Positions 1 through 8,878 are shown, counted from the first letter of the stretch. The stretch: DNA of 64,000 nt from Bradyrhizobium lupini (GCF_040939785.1 NZ_CP162553.1:2046001-2110000), one strand, 5' to 3'. Numbers and translations: made by a program. Notes: generated by a model not told the origin, from the sequence alone.

Positions 1-218
1 CGCACGCCCGAAAATGCTGCAGCGCAATGCTGCTCTTAACTCGAGGCAGCTATGGGTCAAAGGCAGCCCTCGGCAGCTTGCATGATCGGGTCGGCTCATC
101 TCCCGGAAGCGGCCCTCGCAGCGCTCTAACTGAGGTCGGTGACGGGCCATGCGTGGAAGTCGTTCGTACACTGGCTACTCGCAAGCCGAGCGAGACGGAT
201 CGCTCGGCTACAATTTAG

Positions 219-585
219 TTATGGCAGCCCAGCAACGAGGCAAATGTCTGTGAGGTCTTCCCATTCGACGAGATTTGCGATGTCCGTGATGTGCGTGTCG
301 AGATTTATGTCTCTGCTGAGGAGATGCGAGCGTTCTGCCAATCCCGTAAGCGTAAGCGCATAGACTTTGTGGCCCTGCTTTTCGAGCCTCTCGGTGACGC
401 CAACACCAAGCTCCGTAAAAGACTCCGCCAATAAGAACAAACGTCTTTTGCGCGGATTGAGCACGTGCGCTGCTGATGCTTGATGAAGTTACCGAGACCG
501 CGCTTACTCCGGCCGCGAGACTGCCGATCAATCTGCGGCGGGTGACGTCTGACAAGGTCATGAAATCAAAAAAATTGGGTACCAT
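219..585 (-). pseudogene. Alpha/beta hydrolase remnant with signal sequence
   Basis: The N-terminal part reads a twin-arginine-like leader (TRRRLIGSLAAGVSAVS) and then the start of a hydrolase fold (TFVLIGG, GAWCWR). The reading then jumps frame and continues as VTERLEKQGHKVYALTLTGL and DINLDTHITDIANLVEWEDL, the usual sequence of salicylate-esterase-like alpha/beta hydrolases. The gene stops right after ICLVAG, before the nucleophile-elbow serine and the rest of the fold. It is therefore both frameshifted and truncated and cannot make an active enzyme. The family assignment is from recognised motifs; the cause of the truncation is not visible. Confidence 0.7.
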
Positions 586-889
586 ACGAGTGCAACAGTG
601 TAATCGCCAAAACCGAACAAATGGAAGATGACTTCAGCGGCCTTCGAAGGAATATTTTTTTGACCGGTCACTGACTTCCGCCATGGGTCACAAGCGGCGG
701 TCGGCGACAGTGTCCGGTCCACCTCAAACGGCCGACCTTGCGCCGCCTCGGGTGTAGTCTTCAGCTCCGGGCCGACGTTGTAGGCAATCAGGTTGAGGAG
801 GAAGTCGGGGGTGACGCGAGTTGGGCCTCGATGTTGGGTCTTTGCTCGCCTCGTGTTAGACATCGCCTGACCGACCAGGGAGAACAGCC
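586..889. other. Intergenic, possible transposase tail remnant
   Basis: No convincing gene. A minus-strand reading near 790-830 (FLLNLIAYNVGPELK) faintly resembles the C-terminal end of IS5/IS1182-type transposases, but it is too short to assign. Confidence 0.3.
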
Positions 890-1090
890 ATGACCGCCGA
901 GTTCGATGAAGACCGCTTCAATATGGCTATCCGTAAATTTCTGAAGCATGTTGGAGTTACATCGCAGCGCGAAATCGAAAACCTAGTGCGCAGCGGGGCG
1001 GTGAAAGGTGGCCAGCTCAAACTGCGAATGACCCTGTCGGCTGAGGGAACGGCGCTGAAACATGTAGTCGAGGAAACAATCGCACTCTGA
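890..1090 (+). CDS. DUF6494 family small protein
   Basis: A 66-residue protein preceded by an AGGGAGAA ribosome site about 7 bases before the ATG. The central stretch IRKFLKHVGVTSQREIENLV, followed by the KMTL-like RMTLSAEG and the ending HVVEETIAL, matches the layout I know for DUF6494, a family of unknown function widespread in alphaproteobacteria. It has no signal peptide or membrane segment and is probably cytoplasmic. It stands alone between two transposon or pseudogene remnants. Confidence 0.7.
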   Translation: MTAEFDEDRFNMAIRKFLKHVGVTSQREIENLVRSGAVKGGQLKLRMTLSAEGTALKHVVEETIAL

Positions 1091-1310
1091 CGATGTCCCG
1101 GCTGCCCCGACATTGCCGCCCTGTTGGTGGAGCATTCAATCCTGTTGATTTCCAGCAACGACTGCTTTGGGTCATTTTCGACAGTTTTGGCACAGAGTGC
1201 GGGATGGTTGATGCCCGTTCCTGTCCAAAAGGCGCGTACCAGTGTCTGCCCATGAGCGTTGCGTTTGGCCGGATTGCCGTGATTCAAACTCCCGAACTGG
1301 AGCTCGAATC

Positions 1311-2057
1311 ATGCGCTACGAACTCGCTGACTATGAATGGACCGCTATCAAGCCGATGCTGCCGAACAAGCCGCGTGGCGTCCCCCGGTCGAACGACAGA
1401 CGGGTCCTCTTCTGGATCCTTCGATCAGGAGCACCCTGGCGTGATCTGCCGGCGGCGTTTGGGCCATACACCACTTGCTATAACCGCTTCGTCAGGCGGC
1501 GGCGGGCTGGCGTCTGGGGCCGCATCATAAAAGCGCTTGCCACTGCCCATGATGCCGCTACCCAGATGATCGACACCTCCATTGTCAGCGTACATCAGCA
1601 TGGGGCCTGCATCGCAAGGAACCAGCCAATCGATGGGAAGGTCCCGCGGCGGTTTGACGAGCAAAATCCATGCGGTGGTCGACAGCAATGGTCTGCCGGT
1701 ACGGTTGGCGCTGAGCCCCGGTAAGGCCAATCCGTTCGACTTGCCGGAAAACTGCTGTCTCGTCTGAAAATCCGGATCAATGTTGCTTGCGGACCGTGGC
1801 TATGACGCGGACTGGATCAGGGAGCTTGCCATGAAGAAGGGCGCGCGTGGGCCAACATCCCGCCGAAGAGCAATCGCAGCGATCCGATCTGCTTCAGCCC
1901 ATATCTCTACCGGCAACCGGGTTGAGCGGTTCTTCAATCGGATCAAACAATGTCGTCGGGTGGCGAGGCGGTACATAGGCTGGCCGCCAACTACCTTGCC
2001 TTCGTTCAGCTCGCGTCAATCAGGCTATGGCTGCGTCTTTATGAGTCCGCGTCCTAG
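1311..2057 (+). pseudogene. IS5-family transposase, multiply frameshifted
   Basis: The reading starts at ATG 1311 (MRYELADYEWTAIKPMLP) and keeps the N-terminal DUF4096-type region with RSGAPWRDLP and GPYTTCYNRF. The DDE-type core continues in a second frame (SMGRSRGGLTSKIHAVVD, about 1635-1720). The third frame carries LLADRGYDADWIRELAMKKG and VERFFNRIKQCRRVARRY, ending in SIRLWLRLYES. At least two frameshifts and a lost segment (LALSPGKA followed by unrelated sequence) make it non-functional. Every domain block of an IS427-group IS5 transposase is recognisable in order. I could not find terminal inverted repeats. Confidence 0.85.
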
Positions 2058-2457
2058 TTCTTGCCAAGGCGGTCCGATGCAACATCGCGATGTGCGGTTT
2101 CGTTCTTCCCCTTGTCGTCGATGCCGCGCGAAGGGCTGGTGTCCGGCTGGGCGCTGGTACCTTGCCGAGACCGAGCTGCTGGGCGGCTGCGATGCCGATC
2201 GTCACCTTGCACGATCTGAGCGAGGTGCCAGCTCCGGATACTGCGACTTGCGCTCAAATGCTTGAGCAAGGACGCCGCCTGGGACGTGGCCGGCCCCGCG
2301 GGTCGAGCTGATCGAGCTGATGAACCGCGCGACGTCTGGATCCATGCGCAATGGGATGAGGCGAAGGTGCCTTAGCGGCCGTTGGTGGAAGCTATGCTTA
2401 AAATCGTTCAGGGCGCGGGACGGATAAGACAAGCCGACCGCCCAGCCTCTTTCCGCA
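2058..2457. other. No recognisable gene
   Basis: Short ORFs exist on both strands (for example 2090-2311) but none has a ribosome site and family resemblance together. I see nothing I can support. Confidence 0.4.
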
Positions 2458-2694
2458 TCAGCCGCGCTTCTTGTGAGCGGATGGCTTAAATTCCACGACC
2501 TCGTGCTGCTCGCTGGAATCCGAGTGCCCTTGTTGTTTTACGATGATCTCAAGCTCAAGAGCTTCGAAGGCGAGTTCATCCGCCAAGCGTTGAAAGAGCG
2601 CGCGCTTTTCGGCATCGGTCGCCGACTGACTCATAAGAGCAAAGTCTCTGGCGTCCGCGCGGAGCCTCTCCAATCGTCGCCTGAGGTCCTTCAT
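2458..2694 (-). CDS. Small helical protein, unknown function
   Basis: A 78-residue protein, highly charged and mostly helical: MKDLRRRLERLRADARDFAL, then an ALFQRLADELAFEALELE helix and a short polar tail. Its opening resembles small Bradyrhizobium proteins that begin MKDLRR and carry residues such as ATDxxKRxLFxRLA; that is recollection, not a search result. It has no membrane segment. The ribosome site is weak, so the start could be elsewhere. It may belong with the other small coiled-coil genes scattered through this region. Confidence 0.5.
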   Translation of the reverse strand: MKDLRRRLERLRADARDFALMSQSATDAEKRALFQRLADELAFEALELEIIVKQQGHSDSSEQHEVVEFKPSAHKKRG

Positions 2695-3191
2695 CGTCTT
2701 GGCTCAGGTTCTAAACTCATCCTCGACGCAAACAGTAACCTTGCTGTCCGGGATGACGGATGATTCAACCACGGAAACAATATATTGGTTCTCCTAACTG
2801 TTAGTTAGCGGCGTATTCACCGTGCGGTGCATAGGCACGGTCGCCCATGGGACCAACTTTGGATGGACGGGCTGGTGGTCGCGGCGCGAGGCCTCGTCTC
2901 CGACCTTGCCGCAGGTCCACCCAGGGTGCCATCAAAGGTACATCAAGGTCTGAAACCGCACAGACCCGAGTTTTGCACGCATCAGGTCTACGGCACCAAG
3001 CTGCTGTGCGTCGAACATTGGCCGGGCGCGCGCCGCGGCAGGACCGGTTCAAGGCTTGAGTTAAATGGCGCGATATTAAATGATTCAATCATCCGGCTTC
3101 TGGCAGGCGAGTTGCGGCGCCAGCCATCGGGACCGACCCTGCGAAGCCCACCGGATCTCGGTCGCAAGTCTGCTCGCCGCTTCGCTCGCAG
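2695..3191. other. Gene-poor stretch with a short palindrome
   Basis: No gene I can support. A perfect 6-bp inverted repeat, CTAACT-GTT-AGTTAG, lies near 2792-2806 in a locally AT-rich spot and could be an operator. ORFs on both strands at 2801-3372 look like random open frames. Confidence 0.35.
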
Positions 3192-3845
3192 CTACAAACC
3201 CCGCTTTGTGATGCCGGGAACGCGTTTGGGCGAAACGGTTGTTCGTCGCTCGACCTGCGCTTTGGCGTCCAGCACTTTATCGCCAGCTCGCGCGGCGCGC
3301 GGCCGGCTCACTTGGTCCGAAAGACTGGGGCCCTTTCCAAACGTTCCGACCGGGGGACCATTTGTCGCGTGACCACCACTGATGTTTCCTTTGGCCTGTG
3401 CTGCCGGGGCTGATGCGTTTCGGGAGGGTAATGAGCCGATGATGATCTGGTCCTCGTTGCTTGTACCCGTCCCAATGGCCCCGATCGGCAGGCCATTTTG
3501 CGCGTGACCAACCCCGACATTTCTTGCGGCCTGTGCGGCCGTCCGCGACTTTGTCGGCGTGGCGGGTTCAACGTTCGGATTGTTCAATTGATTGTTGGTG
3601 CTCGGATTTGCGCCGGTGGCGGTGTCTTTCGTCCCCATTCCGGCAGGCGCTGAGGGACCAGCGCCGGCGCTACCCGCATTCGTCCCCATTCCGGCAGGCG
3701 CCGACGGACCAGCGCTGGCGCTGCTCGCGCTTGTCCCCGTGCCCGCACCCGCCGACCCAGCATTTGCGGCGCCTCCTGGCGCGAGGACCAGCATAGCTGA
3801 GCTGGCGACGATGGCGGCGAGCACCAAAGGGGTGGCATGGGGCAT
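3192..3845 (-). CDS. Secreted repeat protein, unknown function
   Basis: The start at 3845 (MPHATPLVLAAIVASS) is chosen because AAGGAGA lies about 6 bases upstream; an in-frame upstream start at 3905 lacks this. The first 29 residues are a classic signal peptide ending ANA. The next stretch is low complexity (AGSAGAG and SAPAGMGT blocks, coded by a 51-bp tandem repeat). The second half holds two related units with the pattern AAQA..N...GHA.NG.P.G..G.G.S..DQ. The tail is basic. It is probably a periplasmic or extracellular protein of 217 residues. I do not recognise a family; the repeated units suggest a structural or binding role. Confidence 0.6.
   Translation of the reverse strand: MPHATPLVLAAIVASSAMLVLAPGGAANAGSAGAGTGTSASSASAGPSAPAGMGTNAGSAGAGPSAPAGMGTKDTATGANPSTNNQLNNPNVEPATPTKSRTAAQAARNVGVGHAQNGLPIGAIGTGTSNEDQIIIGSLPSRNASAPAAQAKGNISGGHATNGPPVGTFGKGPSLSDQVSRPRAARAGDKVLDAKAQVERRTTVSPKRVPGITKRGL
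3631..3732. repeat. 51-bp tandem repeat inside the secreted protein gene
   Basis: Two copies start at 3631 and 3682 (gtccccattccggcaggcgc in each). Each codes for 17 residues, so copy-number change keeps the frame. Confidence 0.8.
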
Positions 3846-4044
3846 TGGACGATCTCCTTGCCAGACCGTTAACCATGATCCCCCGGCGCGGTTCCTCTGC
3901 GCCATGGCGGGTTCTGCCGCATAGTGCTGGACCGCACGCGCGCCCTCGATTGGTCACACGCAAAACGCAAAACCGCGCGAGCTACTATTGCCGATTCAAG
4001 GTGCCATTGCAGATTAGTCAGCAGCTCTGACGGAGGTGGCCGCT

Positions 4045-4194
4045 TTAATGTAACACTCGGGTTGCTTCTGCTAGCCGGACCTTCTCTCTCAGCTCCTCAA
4101 GATCCTCGAGCGCGTCGAGTAGTTGCATCAGATTGCGGGCAACATGTGCCAGATTGGGCTTTGGGCGTTTGAAAATTCGAATTTTTGGTCCCAT
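4045..4194 (-). CDS. Small coiled-coil protein
   Basis: The start at 4194 (MGPKIRIFKRPKPNLAHVA) has GAGGAG about 8 bases upstream, which is better than any start further out. The 49-residue product has a basic head and then a helix LLDALEDLEELREKVRLAEA. The motif LREKVRLAE is close to LRERVRKAE in the gene at 5635-5937 and LRDRVAKAE in that at 16353-16562, so these look like members of one small family. Function unknown. Confidence 0.55.
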   Translation of the reverse strand: MGPKIRIFKRPKPNLAHVARNLMQLLDALEDLEELREKVRLAEATRVLH

Positions 4195-4499
4195 TGCTAG
4201 ACGTCTCCTCGCAACGAAAATCACTGGTCCGACTGATTGGCAAGGAGCGTGCCATCTGAGCGTCCGCGGAGAGCTCCGGTGATGGGAACGCCAGTCGCGC
4301 TCCCGCCCCAATCTAACAGGGAAGGAGAGCGCCAAAAGGCTTCGCCATCCCCCACATTGGGACGATTATCTCCCTCCCGGTTGCGAGTGAACTATGGGCT
4401 GCAAGCCGCGCGATGGCGGCAGCTGCGGAGCAAGCAACAGCCCTCGGCGCTCCGCACCGAGGTCTCGCAGCGATCGGACGCGTTGAAAACAGCTAATCC

Positions 4500-5399
4500 C
4501 TAGTCCTGCACGGCCTGGTCGGTCTGCAGCGGCGCGTGTGGCCGCCCCCTGTCTTGCGGCCGCGGAACGGTTGGCACAGGTTTGCGGATCGTGGCGGCAA
4601 TTGGCCTGGGCAACGGCACTGGCGTCTTGGGGCGTAGGATCTGCTCGGAAGCGTTGGTGGTGATGCCGGCCAATTGTTCTTGGACCATCCTAAGCTGCTC
4701 GGCGGCATCCGCTCTGTCTCGCACCATTTGTGCCTGGACCGCCGTAAGCCGGTCGGAGAGCTGGCCAAGGTCGCGAACGATTTGATCTTGGCTGGCCTTG
4801 AGCTGCTCGATCGCTTGCGGCGGGTTCGTAAGGTCGCCCGCCAATCCCTGGAGCGCCAGCTCCGGCGAACTGGGGCCGGCTGCCTGGATCGCATCGTGCG
4901 GTGTAGTCAGCGGCCCCGGTTGCTGAAGTGCCACATAGGTTGCACTCGTCTGAGTGGTAGGCAGAGCCGAGGAGATCTCGGCTCTTTCTTGCGGCAACGA
5001 AGGTGAAACGGCACGCGCGGACCACCGATACATCATTGCTCTGACCGCATCGCCGTCGGATGACTGCGCTGCAAGAGCAGCTAAACAGATGCCGCTTGCC
5101 AACAGCAGACCGATCAGGCCGCGCAGTGCCGGCCTTCCGCGCAATGAGCTCGCCCCGCGGTCAGGTGGTCGAAACCATTTCGCGGAATTCTTCGGCTGAG
5201 AAGGGTGGCGCGTGCCATCCTGATCTAACTTGGAAAGCTGTTCGTTGACACGCGCCAGCTGTTCATCTGCACGTGCGATCTGATCATAGGCGTGGACGAG
5301 CCGTTCATCCGCGCGCGCAACAAGCTCGACGTCTTCTGGTGAGAGCGCGGGACCATGAATTTGTGAGCCGGGATATATCGGTTTAATCGGCGAATGCAT
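4500..5399 (-). CDS. Membrane-anchored coiled-coil protein
   Basis: A protein of 299 residues. Residues 1-60 form a charged helix with repeats ARADERL, ARADEQLARVNEQL. A single membrane segment lies near residues 92-112 (GLIGLLLASGICLAALAA). A long coiled coil follows (IEQLKASQDQIVRDL, AAEQLRMVQEQLAGI), then a proline-rich tail (RPKTPVPLPRPIAATIRKPV). This layout recurs in Bradyrhizobium hypothetical proteins. The start at 5399 is preferred because GGGGAA precedes it; an in-frame ATG at 5417 lacks a site. The start codons and upstream region lie inside a duplicated block whose other copy is at 14069-14803. Confidence 0.65.
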   Translation of the reverse strand: MHSPIKPIYPGSQIHGPALSPEDVELVARADERLVHAYDQIARADEQLARVNEQLSKLDQDGTRHPSQPKNSAKWFRPPDRGASSLRGRPALRGLIGLLLASGICLAALAAQSSDGDAVRAMMYRWSARAVSPSLPQERAEISSALPTTQTSATYVALQQPGPLTTPHDAIQAAGPSSPELALQGLAGDLTNPPQAIEQLKASQDQIVRDLGQLSDRLTAVQAQMVRDRADAAEQLRMVQEQLAGITTNASEQILRPKTPVPLPRPIAATIRKPVPTVPRPQDRGRPHAPLQTDQAVQD

Positions 5400-6104
5400 C
5401 GGCGTTCCCCATCGCACCCAATGTCACCCGGACCGAGGCCGAGCATTAAATCGGGCAGGTCCACACTCCCCAATGCCGGTTTGACCAAAGCAAGGCCACA
5501 AGATGAAAACCGGAGGGCGGATTTTCGGCGACAGCGCACAGGGCTCTAATCCGTCGAGGGTCTTCGGGAACGACGGACGGCGGCGCATCGCCCGGCAACC
5601 CGACGGAGCTGGCCCTCGCGGTTCGCGGGCCCATTCAAAGCGGTCGTAGTCCCACCGACTGCACGCTTCTCCCCAAGCCCGCCACCAGGGCATCTCGACC
5701 ACTCTCGAAGACCTGACTTTGGTGGTTACAACCCTGGCGCTGCACGCCACGAACTCCGCCGCGCGCATCGAGCAGATGCCTGCCAGCGGATGCATCTTCG
5801 TTGCGGCGAATTCGTTTCCTTGTCGCGATCGTAAACCGTTTTGAGGCCGCGGCTTCGGCCTTTCTGACCCGCTCTCGTAGCTCGATGAGCTGACGGTACT
5901 CGGCTTCCAGCGGGTCGCGATAGGAGAACTGGTGCACGATAGTTCAGATCCATACGACGAATATCGAATCATGGAAATCGAACTCGTTTTCAGGCAACCC
6001 CCGCTAACTGGTGGTTCGGGAAAAAAATTGTCCGATCGACGCGACGATATTCCGTCTCGGCAAGTTGGCAACGAATGTCACTCGTTAAGCTTGATGCTAC
6101 CGAG
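5376..6104. repeat. Left copy of a 730-bp direct repeat
   Basis: From tatcggtttaatcggcgaat to ttgatgctaccgag this block matches 14069-14803 at most positions, in the same orientation, with scattered substitutions and small indels. It spans the first eight codons and upstream region of the coiled-coil gene ending at 4500, and the ORF at 5635-5937. Confidence 0.9.
5635..5937 (-). CDS. Small coiled-coil ORF, probably decaying
   Basis: GTG start; the first 45 residues ([20 protein letters not shown], then KAEAAASKR) form a helix of the LRERVRKAE type also seen at 4045-4194 and 16353-16562. The remainder is arginine- and glycine-rich and reads like out-of-frame sequence. In the duplicate at 14069-14803 the same helix is intact in sequence but has no in-frame start, so the gene is dead there. 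This copy may be expressed but is likely degenerate after residue 45. Confidence 0.35.
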   Translation of the reverse strand: MHQFSYRDPLEAEYRQLIELRERVRKAEAAASKRFTIATRKRIRRNEDASAGRHLLDARGGVRGVQRQGCNHQSQVFESGRDALVAGLGRSVQSVGLRPL

Positions 6105-6189
6105 GAGGCTGGATTGCGCCCGAGCTCGTGAACCGCCTACACGGAAGCTGTGGGATCGAGATGATCCTGATGCGCTGGAGCATCAGTTA

Positions 6190-6330
6190 TCACCGCGCGG
6201 TAGCTTCGCGACTGACTTCGATACACCGACCGCAGATCAACTCGCCGTCCCCGGCCGGTGGCGCAAGAACTATCAGCTCTTCTGGCGCGAACTCTTCTTC
6301 GCAGTGATCGCAGCGGGGGATTTCGAGCAT
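6190..6330 (-). CDS. 46-residue CxxC-CxxC protein
   Basis: ATG at 6330 opens a frame reading [20 protein letters not shown], then [16 protein letters not shown], then a short polar end. The two CxxC pairs 24 residues apart are the pattern of a small treble-clef or zinc-ribbon knuckle. A stop sits four codons before the ATG, so the ORF is complete, but the ribosome site is weak. The low-entropy random composition of neighbouring frames is absent here. It could be a free-standing zinc protein or the end of a lost larger one. Confidence 0.4.
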   Translation of the reverse strand: MLEIPRCDHCEEEFAPEELIVLAPPAGDGELICGRCIEVSREATAR

Positions 6331-6516
6331 CCGCGCATTTGCTCACGCAGTTGTGGCGGAATTCGATTGCCTCTTTACCCGACCGCTCGCAAGAGCTTGA
6401 TCAATACCCACGGCCGAGCTGCACCAAGTTCGTTCCCAATCGGGAACGTTGCTGAAGAAATCCCGGACGTTGCAGATTTACAACCCGCGCAGCCATTCGC
6501 GATACTAAGCTCGTCC

Positions 6517-6774
6517 ATGGAGACGACCAGACATGCTTACTTCAACATGATCGCGGGGGGCGAAATGTATGATGTCTATCGCAATGACAGGCGCTTCTTG
6601 CTCGTTCTAAGTTCAGGCTCTCCCGTGCCCGTGCTTTACTCTGCACATAAGTGGCGGAAGAGCAGGAAACGAGTTCTCAAGGTCAGCGACGAAATCAAGT
6701 CAGCCGTTCAGGCACAAGGCTATTACGTCCGCAGCCTGCGGATCACCAAGGAGCGAATGATCGACGTCGAGTAG
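6517..6774 (+). CDS. Small basic protein, unknown
   Basis: The open frame runs from 5932, but its first 190 codons cross the degenerate repeat and non-coding sequence. The part that looks like a real protein starts near ATG 6517 ([20 protein letters not shown]). It continues [20 protein letters not shown] and a basic [20 protein letters not shown] segment, 85 residues in all. I recall similar short proteins in Bradyrhizobium but know no function. The start is uncertain: ATG 6547 is an alternative, and neither has a strong ribosome site. Confidence 0.45.
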   Translation: METTRHAYFNMIAGGEMYDVYRNDRRFLLVLSSGSPVPVLYSAHKWRKSRKRVLKVSDEIKSAVQAQGYYVRSLRITKERMIDVE

Positions 6775-7086
6775 GTGGCGAGCGGGTGTTCTCGTTGGCG
6801 CGTTTGATCACCAGCAACCAAGCCGCCATAAGCGCGCTGTTCCGCGTCGTCAACCGCCATGTCGGCAACTTCGCACCGATGCCGGGGTGTTTCCGAACCA
6901 TTCGGATCGGGGCTTTTCGGAGGGTGCGAGATCCTCACGATTGCGGGTGGGCATGCCGCCTAGCACGGGCGGGCCGCCCTTACGTCTCAAACGGAACTCG
7001 ATGAGCGGGCCGAGATTTTGGCTTTTTCATTGAACCTTTAAATCGAACTGTCGGACGAACCTTCAATCGGAAACCGGAGGTTTCCC
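6775..7086. other. No gene seen
   Basis: Nothing supportable on either strand apart from the ribosome site (CCGGAGG) of the next gene. Confidence 0.4.
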
Positions 7087-7263
7087 ATGAAGCGTCTGAT
7101 CTCATCTGCAATCGCGGCCGTTGCCCTCCTCATTGTTGCAACCACTATGCTGTGGTCTTACACACCTTCGGCTGAGCGCCATGTCACCCGTACAGCCATA
7201 GGTCATTGCAAGAATTTCCACAGCCTGGCCGGGACAAAAGCGTCCGAACTATTGCCTTACTAA
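7087..7263 (+). CDS. 58-residue exported or membrane microprotein
   Basis: A strong site CCGGAGG lies 6 bases before the ATG. The product opens MKRLISSAIAAVALLIVATT, a positively charged head and hydrophobic core typical of a signal peptide or membrane anchor, followed by about 35 polar residues. There is no clear signal-peptidase site (MLWSYTPSAE is possible). It is below usual gene-caller thresholds. Function unknown. Confidence 0.55.
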   Translation: MKRLISSAIAAVALLIVATTMLWSYTPSAERHVTRTAIGHCKNFHSLAGTKASELLPY

Positions 7264-7445
7264 GCGCCAGTAAAATGCGTCGAGACGATGTTGACCTGCA
7301 GCAGGTGGCTGGATGCCACGCCGACATGGGAGTAGGCGAAGGCGCTGCAATGGCCCGTTGCCGGATGATGTGCTCAAGATCATTATGCGCGGGACCGAGA
7401 AAGAAGCTATTTCGGGCGGCTTGAACCGCGAACTGCTTTGGCAGC

Positions 7446-7658
7446 TTAGCTCGCCGCCGGGCCATCCAACCGCGCCAGCCCAGCCTCGATCACGGCGATA
7501 TCCTCCTCGATCTGCTGGACGGTCGTCCGGAAATCAAAACCCGTACGTGCCTTTAGGTCCACGGCCAGTTTCCGACGCTGCATGCGGAGATCATCCAGAG
7601 CCCTCCGATTGTTCAAGCGAACGTAACCGTCCACAATCAGCTCGATTGCGTTTGGCAT
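7446..7658 (-). CDS. Small coiled-coil protein
   Basis: 70 residues: MPNAIELIVDGYVRLNNRRA, then LDDLRMQRRKLAVDLKARTG and a second helix TTVQQIEEDIAVIEAGLARL. The purine-rich run AGGGGGTGGG stands just before the ATG. Two helices with heptad spacing suggest a helical hairpin. The gene overlaps the end of the upstream gene by 22 bases, so the two are probably co-transcribed. Function unknown. Confidence 0.55.
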   Translation of the reverse strand: MPNAIELIVDGYVRLNNRRALDDLRMQRRKLAVDLKARTGFDFRTTVQQIEEDIAVIEAGLARLDGPAAS

Positions 7659-7861
7659 CCCACCCCCTGTCGTGATCGACCGGCGCCGAACCGCTTACAC
7701 ACTTCAAACGGCATCTCTTCGCAAATTGTGTGCAGCAGCCCAAGCCGACCTGACGCCAGGAGAGCAAGGGGGCTGCACAGTTTAATGGAAAGACCGGCTC
7801 CCAATATCGTGATTGCGCGTTGTTCATCCCTTTCGAGATCGCCCCATGAGATGCCGTCCAT
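7637..7861 (-). CDS. Small hypothetical protein
   Basis: The start at 7861 (MDGISWGDLERDEQRAITIL) has GGAGA 6 bases upstream. The stretch LERDEQRAITILGAGLSIKL, then CSPLALLASGRLGL, matches small Bradyrhizobium proteins that begin with LERDERRAI and end with a winged-helix-like segment; here the last 20 residues (rich in R, G, C) look replaced. It overlaps the next gene by 22 bases. Function unknown, perhaps a small regulator. Confidence 0.5.
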   Translation of the reverse strand: MDGISWGDLERDEQRAITILGAGLSIKLCSPLALLASGRLGLLHTICEEMPFEVCKRFGAGRSRQGVGCQTQSS

Positions 7862-7888
7862 GACGGGTCTCCGTCGCAAAAGAACTAT

Positions 7889-7992
7889 TTAAAATCCAAA
7901 CGCGCGACCGATCTGCCGCAGCATAGCCATGGCCGCGTCGGTGTACCGACCGTGGGTCAGGTATTGATCCACTTGCGCTGTACTGATCAGCG
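7889..7992 (-). pseudogene. C-terminal part of a 44-codon gene split by IS66
   Basis: Codes for STAQVDQYLTHGRYTDAAMA and then MLRQIGRAFGF with a stop at 7889. Removing the IS66 element and one copy of its 8-bp duplication joins this in frame to the start at 10546. The reconstructed product is a 44-residue protein with a short hydrophobic head (MLKGFTVFVVALI) and an amphipathic tail. Confidence 0.8.
7985..7992. repeat. Left 8-bp target duplication of IS66
   Basis: GATCAGCG, repeated at 10508-10515. Eight bases is the usual target duplication for the IS66 family. Confidence 0.9.
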
Positions 7993-8050
7993 GTATCCGC
8001 CCGGTGAGGGCCGCCTTGCCGAATGAGGCGTATTGTTGAGAACTGTCCCT

Positions 8051-8461
8051 ATGGACAGTGATAGGCGCAGTGCCCAAGTCGAACGGCTTGAGGTGGTGGA
8101 CACGGGCCGGCGGCGACGCTGGTCCGAGGATGAGAAGCTCAAGATTGTCCTGGAGAGCTTACAGGCGCCGCGCCAGGTCGCAGCAACCGCGCGGCGGTAC
8201 GGCGTTTCGCGCTCATTGCTGCTGCGATGGCGACGGTCGTTTCGGCCTGAGCCGAAGGATGCCGCCGATCAACCTGGCTTCGTACCGGCGGTGGTGGTCG
8301 CGGAATCAGGGCCGATGCCTTGTCCAGTCGCGCCGTCAAGCAGCGGCGGGTCGATCGAGATCGAGTTTTCGGCCGGGGCTCGGATGCGGATCACGGGCAC
8401 GGTTGATGCGGCGACGCTGAAGGCCGCGGTGGCGGCACTGGCAGATGGACGGCCGCGGTGA
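8051..8461 (+). CDS. tnpA: IS66 accessory protein TnpA
   Basis: The start at 8051 (MDSDRRSAQVERLEVVDTGR) is the usual N-terminus; an open extension to 8033 has no support. Residues 15-60 form a helix-turn-helix (RRRWSEDEKLKIVLESLQ, VAATARRYGVSRSLLLRWRR) as in IS3/IS911 and IS66 OrfA proteins. The C-terminal half (IEIEFSAGARMRITGTVDAA) is the conserved IS66 TnpA tail. It probably binds the element's DNA. It overlaps tnpB at GTGA, implying translational coupling. Confidence 0.9.
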   Translation: MDSDRRSAQVERLEVVDTGRRRRWSEDEKLKIVLESLQAPRQVAATARRYGVSRSLLLRWRRSFRPEPKDAADQPGFVPAVVVAESGPMPCPVAPSSSGGSIEIEFSAGARMRITGTVDAATLKAAVAALADGRPR

Positions 8462-8805
8462 TCCCCATTGCGTCGGGCGTGCGGGTGTGGATTGCGACCG
8501 GCCACACCGATATGCGTCGCGGCATGAACTCGCTGGCCTTGCTGGTGCAGGAAGCGTTCACGCGAGACCCGCACGGCGGCGATCTCTATGTCTTCCGAGG
8601 CAAGAGTGGCAAGCTGATCAAGATCCTTTGGCACGATGGACTGGGCATGTCGCTTTATGCCAAGCGGCTGGAGCGCGGCCGCTTCTTGTGGCCGTCGTCG
8701 GCTGATGGCGTGGTGACAATCACCCCAGCCCAGCTTGGCTACCTGCTGGAGGGCATCGACTGGCGGATGCCGCAACAGACCTGGCGACCGCAGGCGGCTG
8801 GCTGA
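8458..8805 (+). CDS. tnpB: IS66 accessory protein TnpB
   Basis: 115 residues, GTG start overlapping the tnpA stop. Conserved IS66 Orf2 features are all present: TGHTDMRRGMNSLALLVQEA, GGDLYVFRGKSGKLIKILWH, GLGMSLYAKRLERGRFLWP, and a C-terminal QLGYLLEGIDWRMPQQTW. The protein is required for IS66 transposition, but its biochemical role is not established. Full length for the family. Confidence 0.95.
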   Translation: MIPIASGVRVWIATGHTDMRRGMNSLALLVQEAFTRDPHGGDLYVFRGKSGKLIKILWHDGLGMSLYAKRLERGRFLWPSSADGVVTITPAQLGYLLEGIDWRMPQQTWRPQAAG

Positions 8806-8878
8806 TCGCTGGGATTTGAATCGGTGGCACGATCAGCGGTCCGGACAGAGACCGCGTCTTGTGATTCTCTGGTCGGCG

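Noticed and set aside
1..218. ORF at the left edge (27-218, plus strand)
   Set aside because: No ribosome site, no family resemblance, low confidence that it is coding.
2792..2806. Palindrome CTAACT-GTT-AGTTAG as a quorum-sensing box
   Set aside because: Only 6-bp arms, shorter than known lux-type boxes, and no regulated gene directly downstream.
5932..6774. 280-codon ORF as one gene
   Set aside because: The first part crosses the 730-bp repeat. Comparison with the other copy shows mostly amino-acid-changing substitutions, so it is not under protein-level selection there. Only the last 85 codons look like protein.
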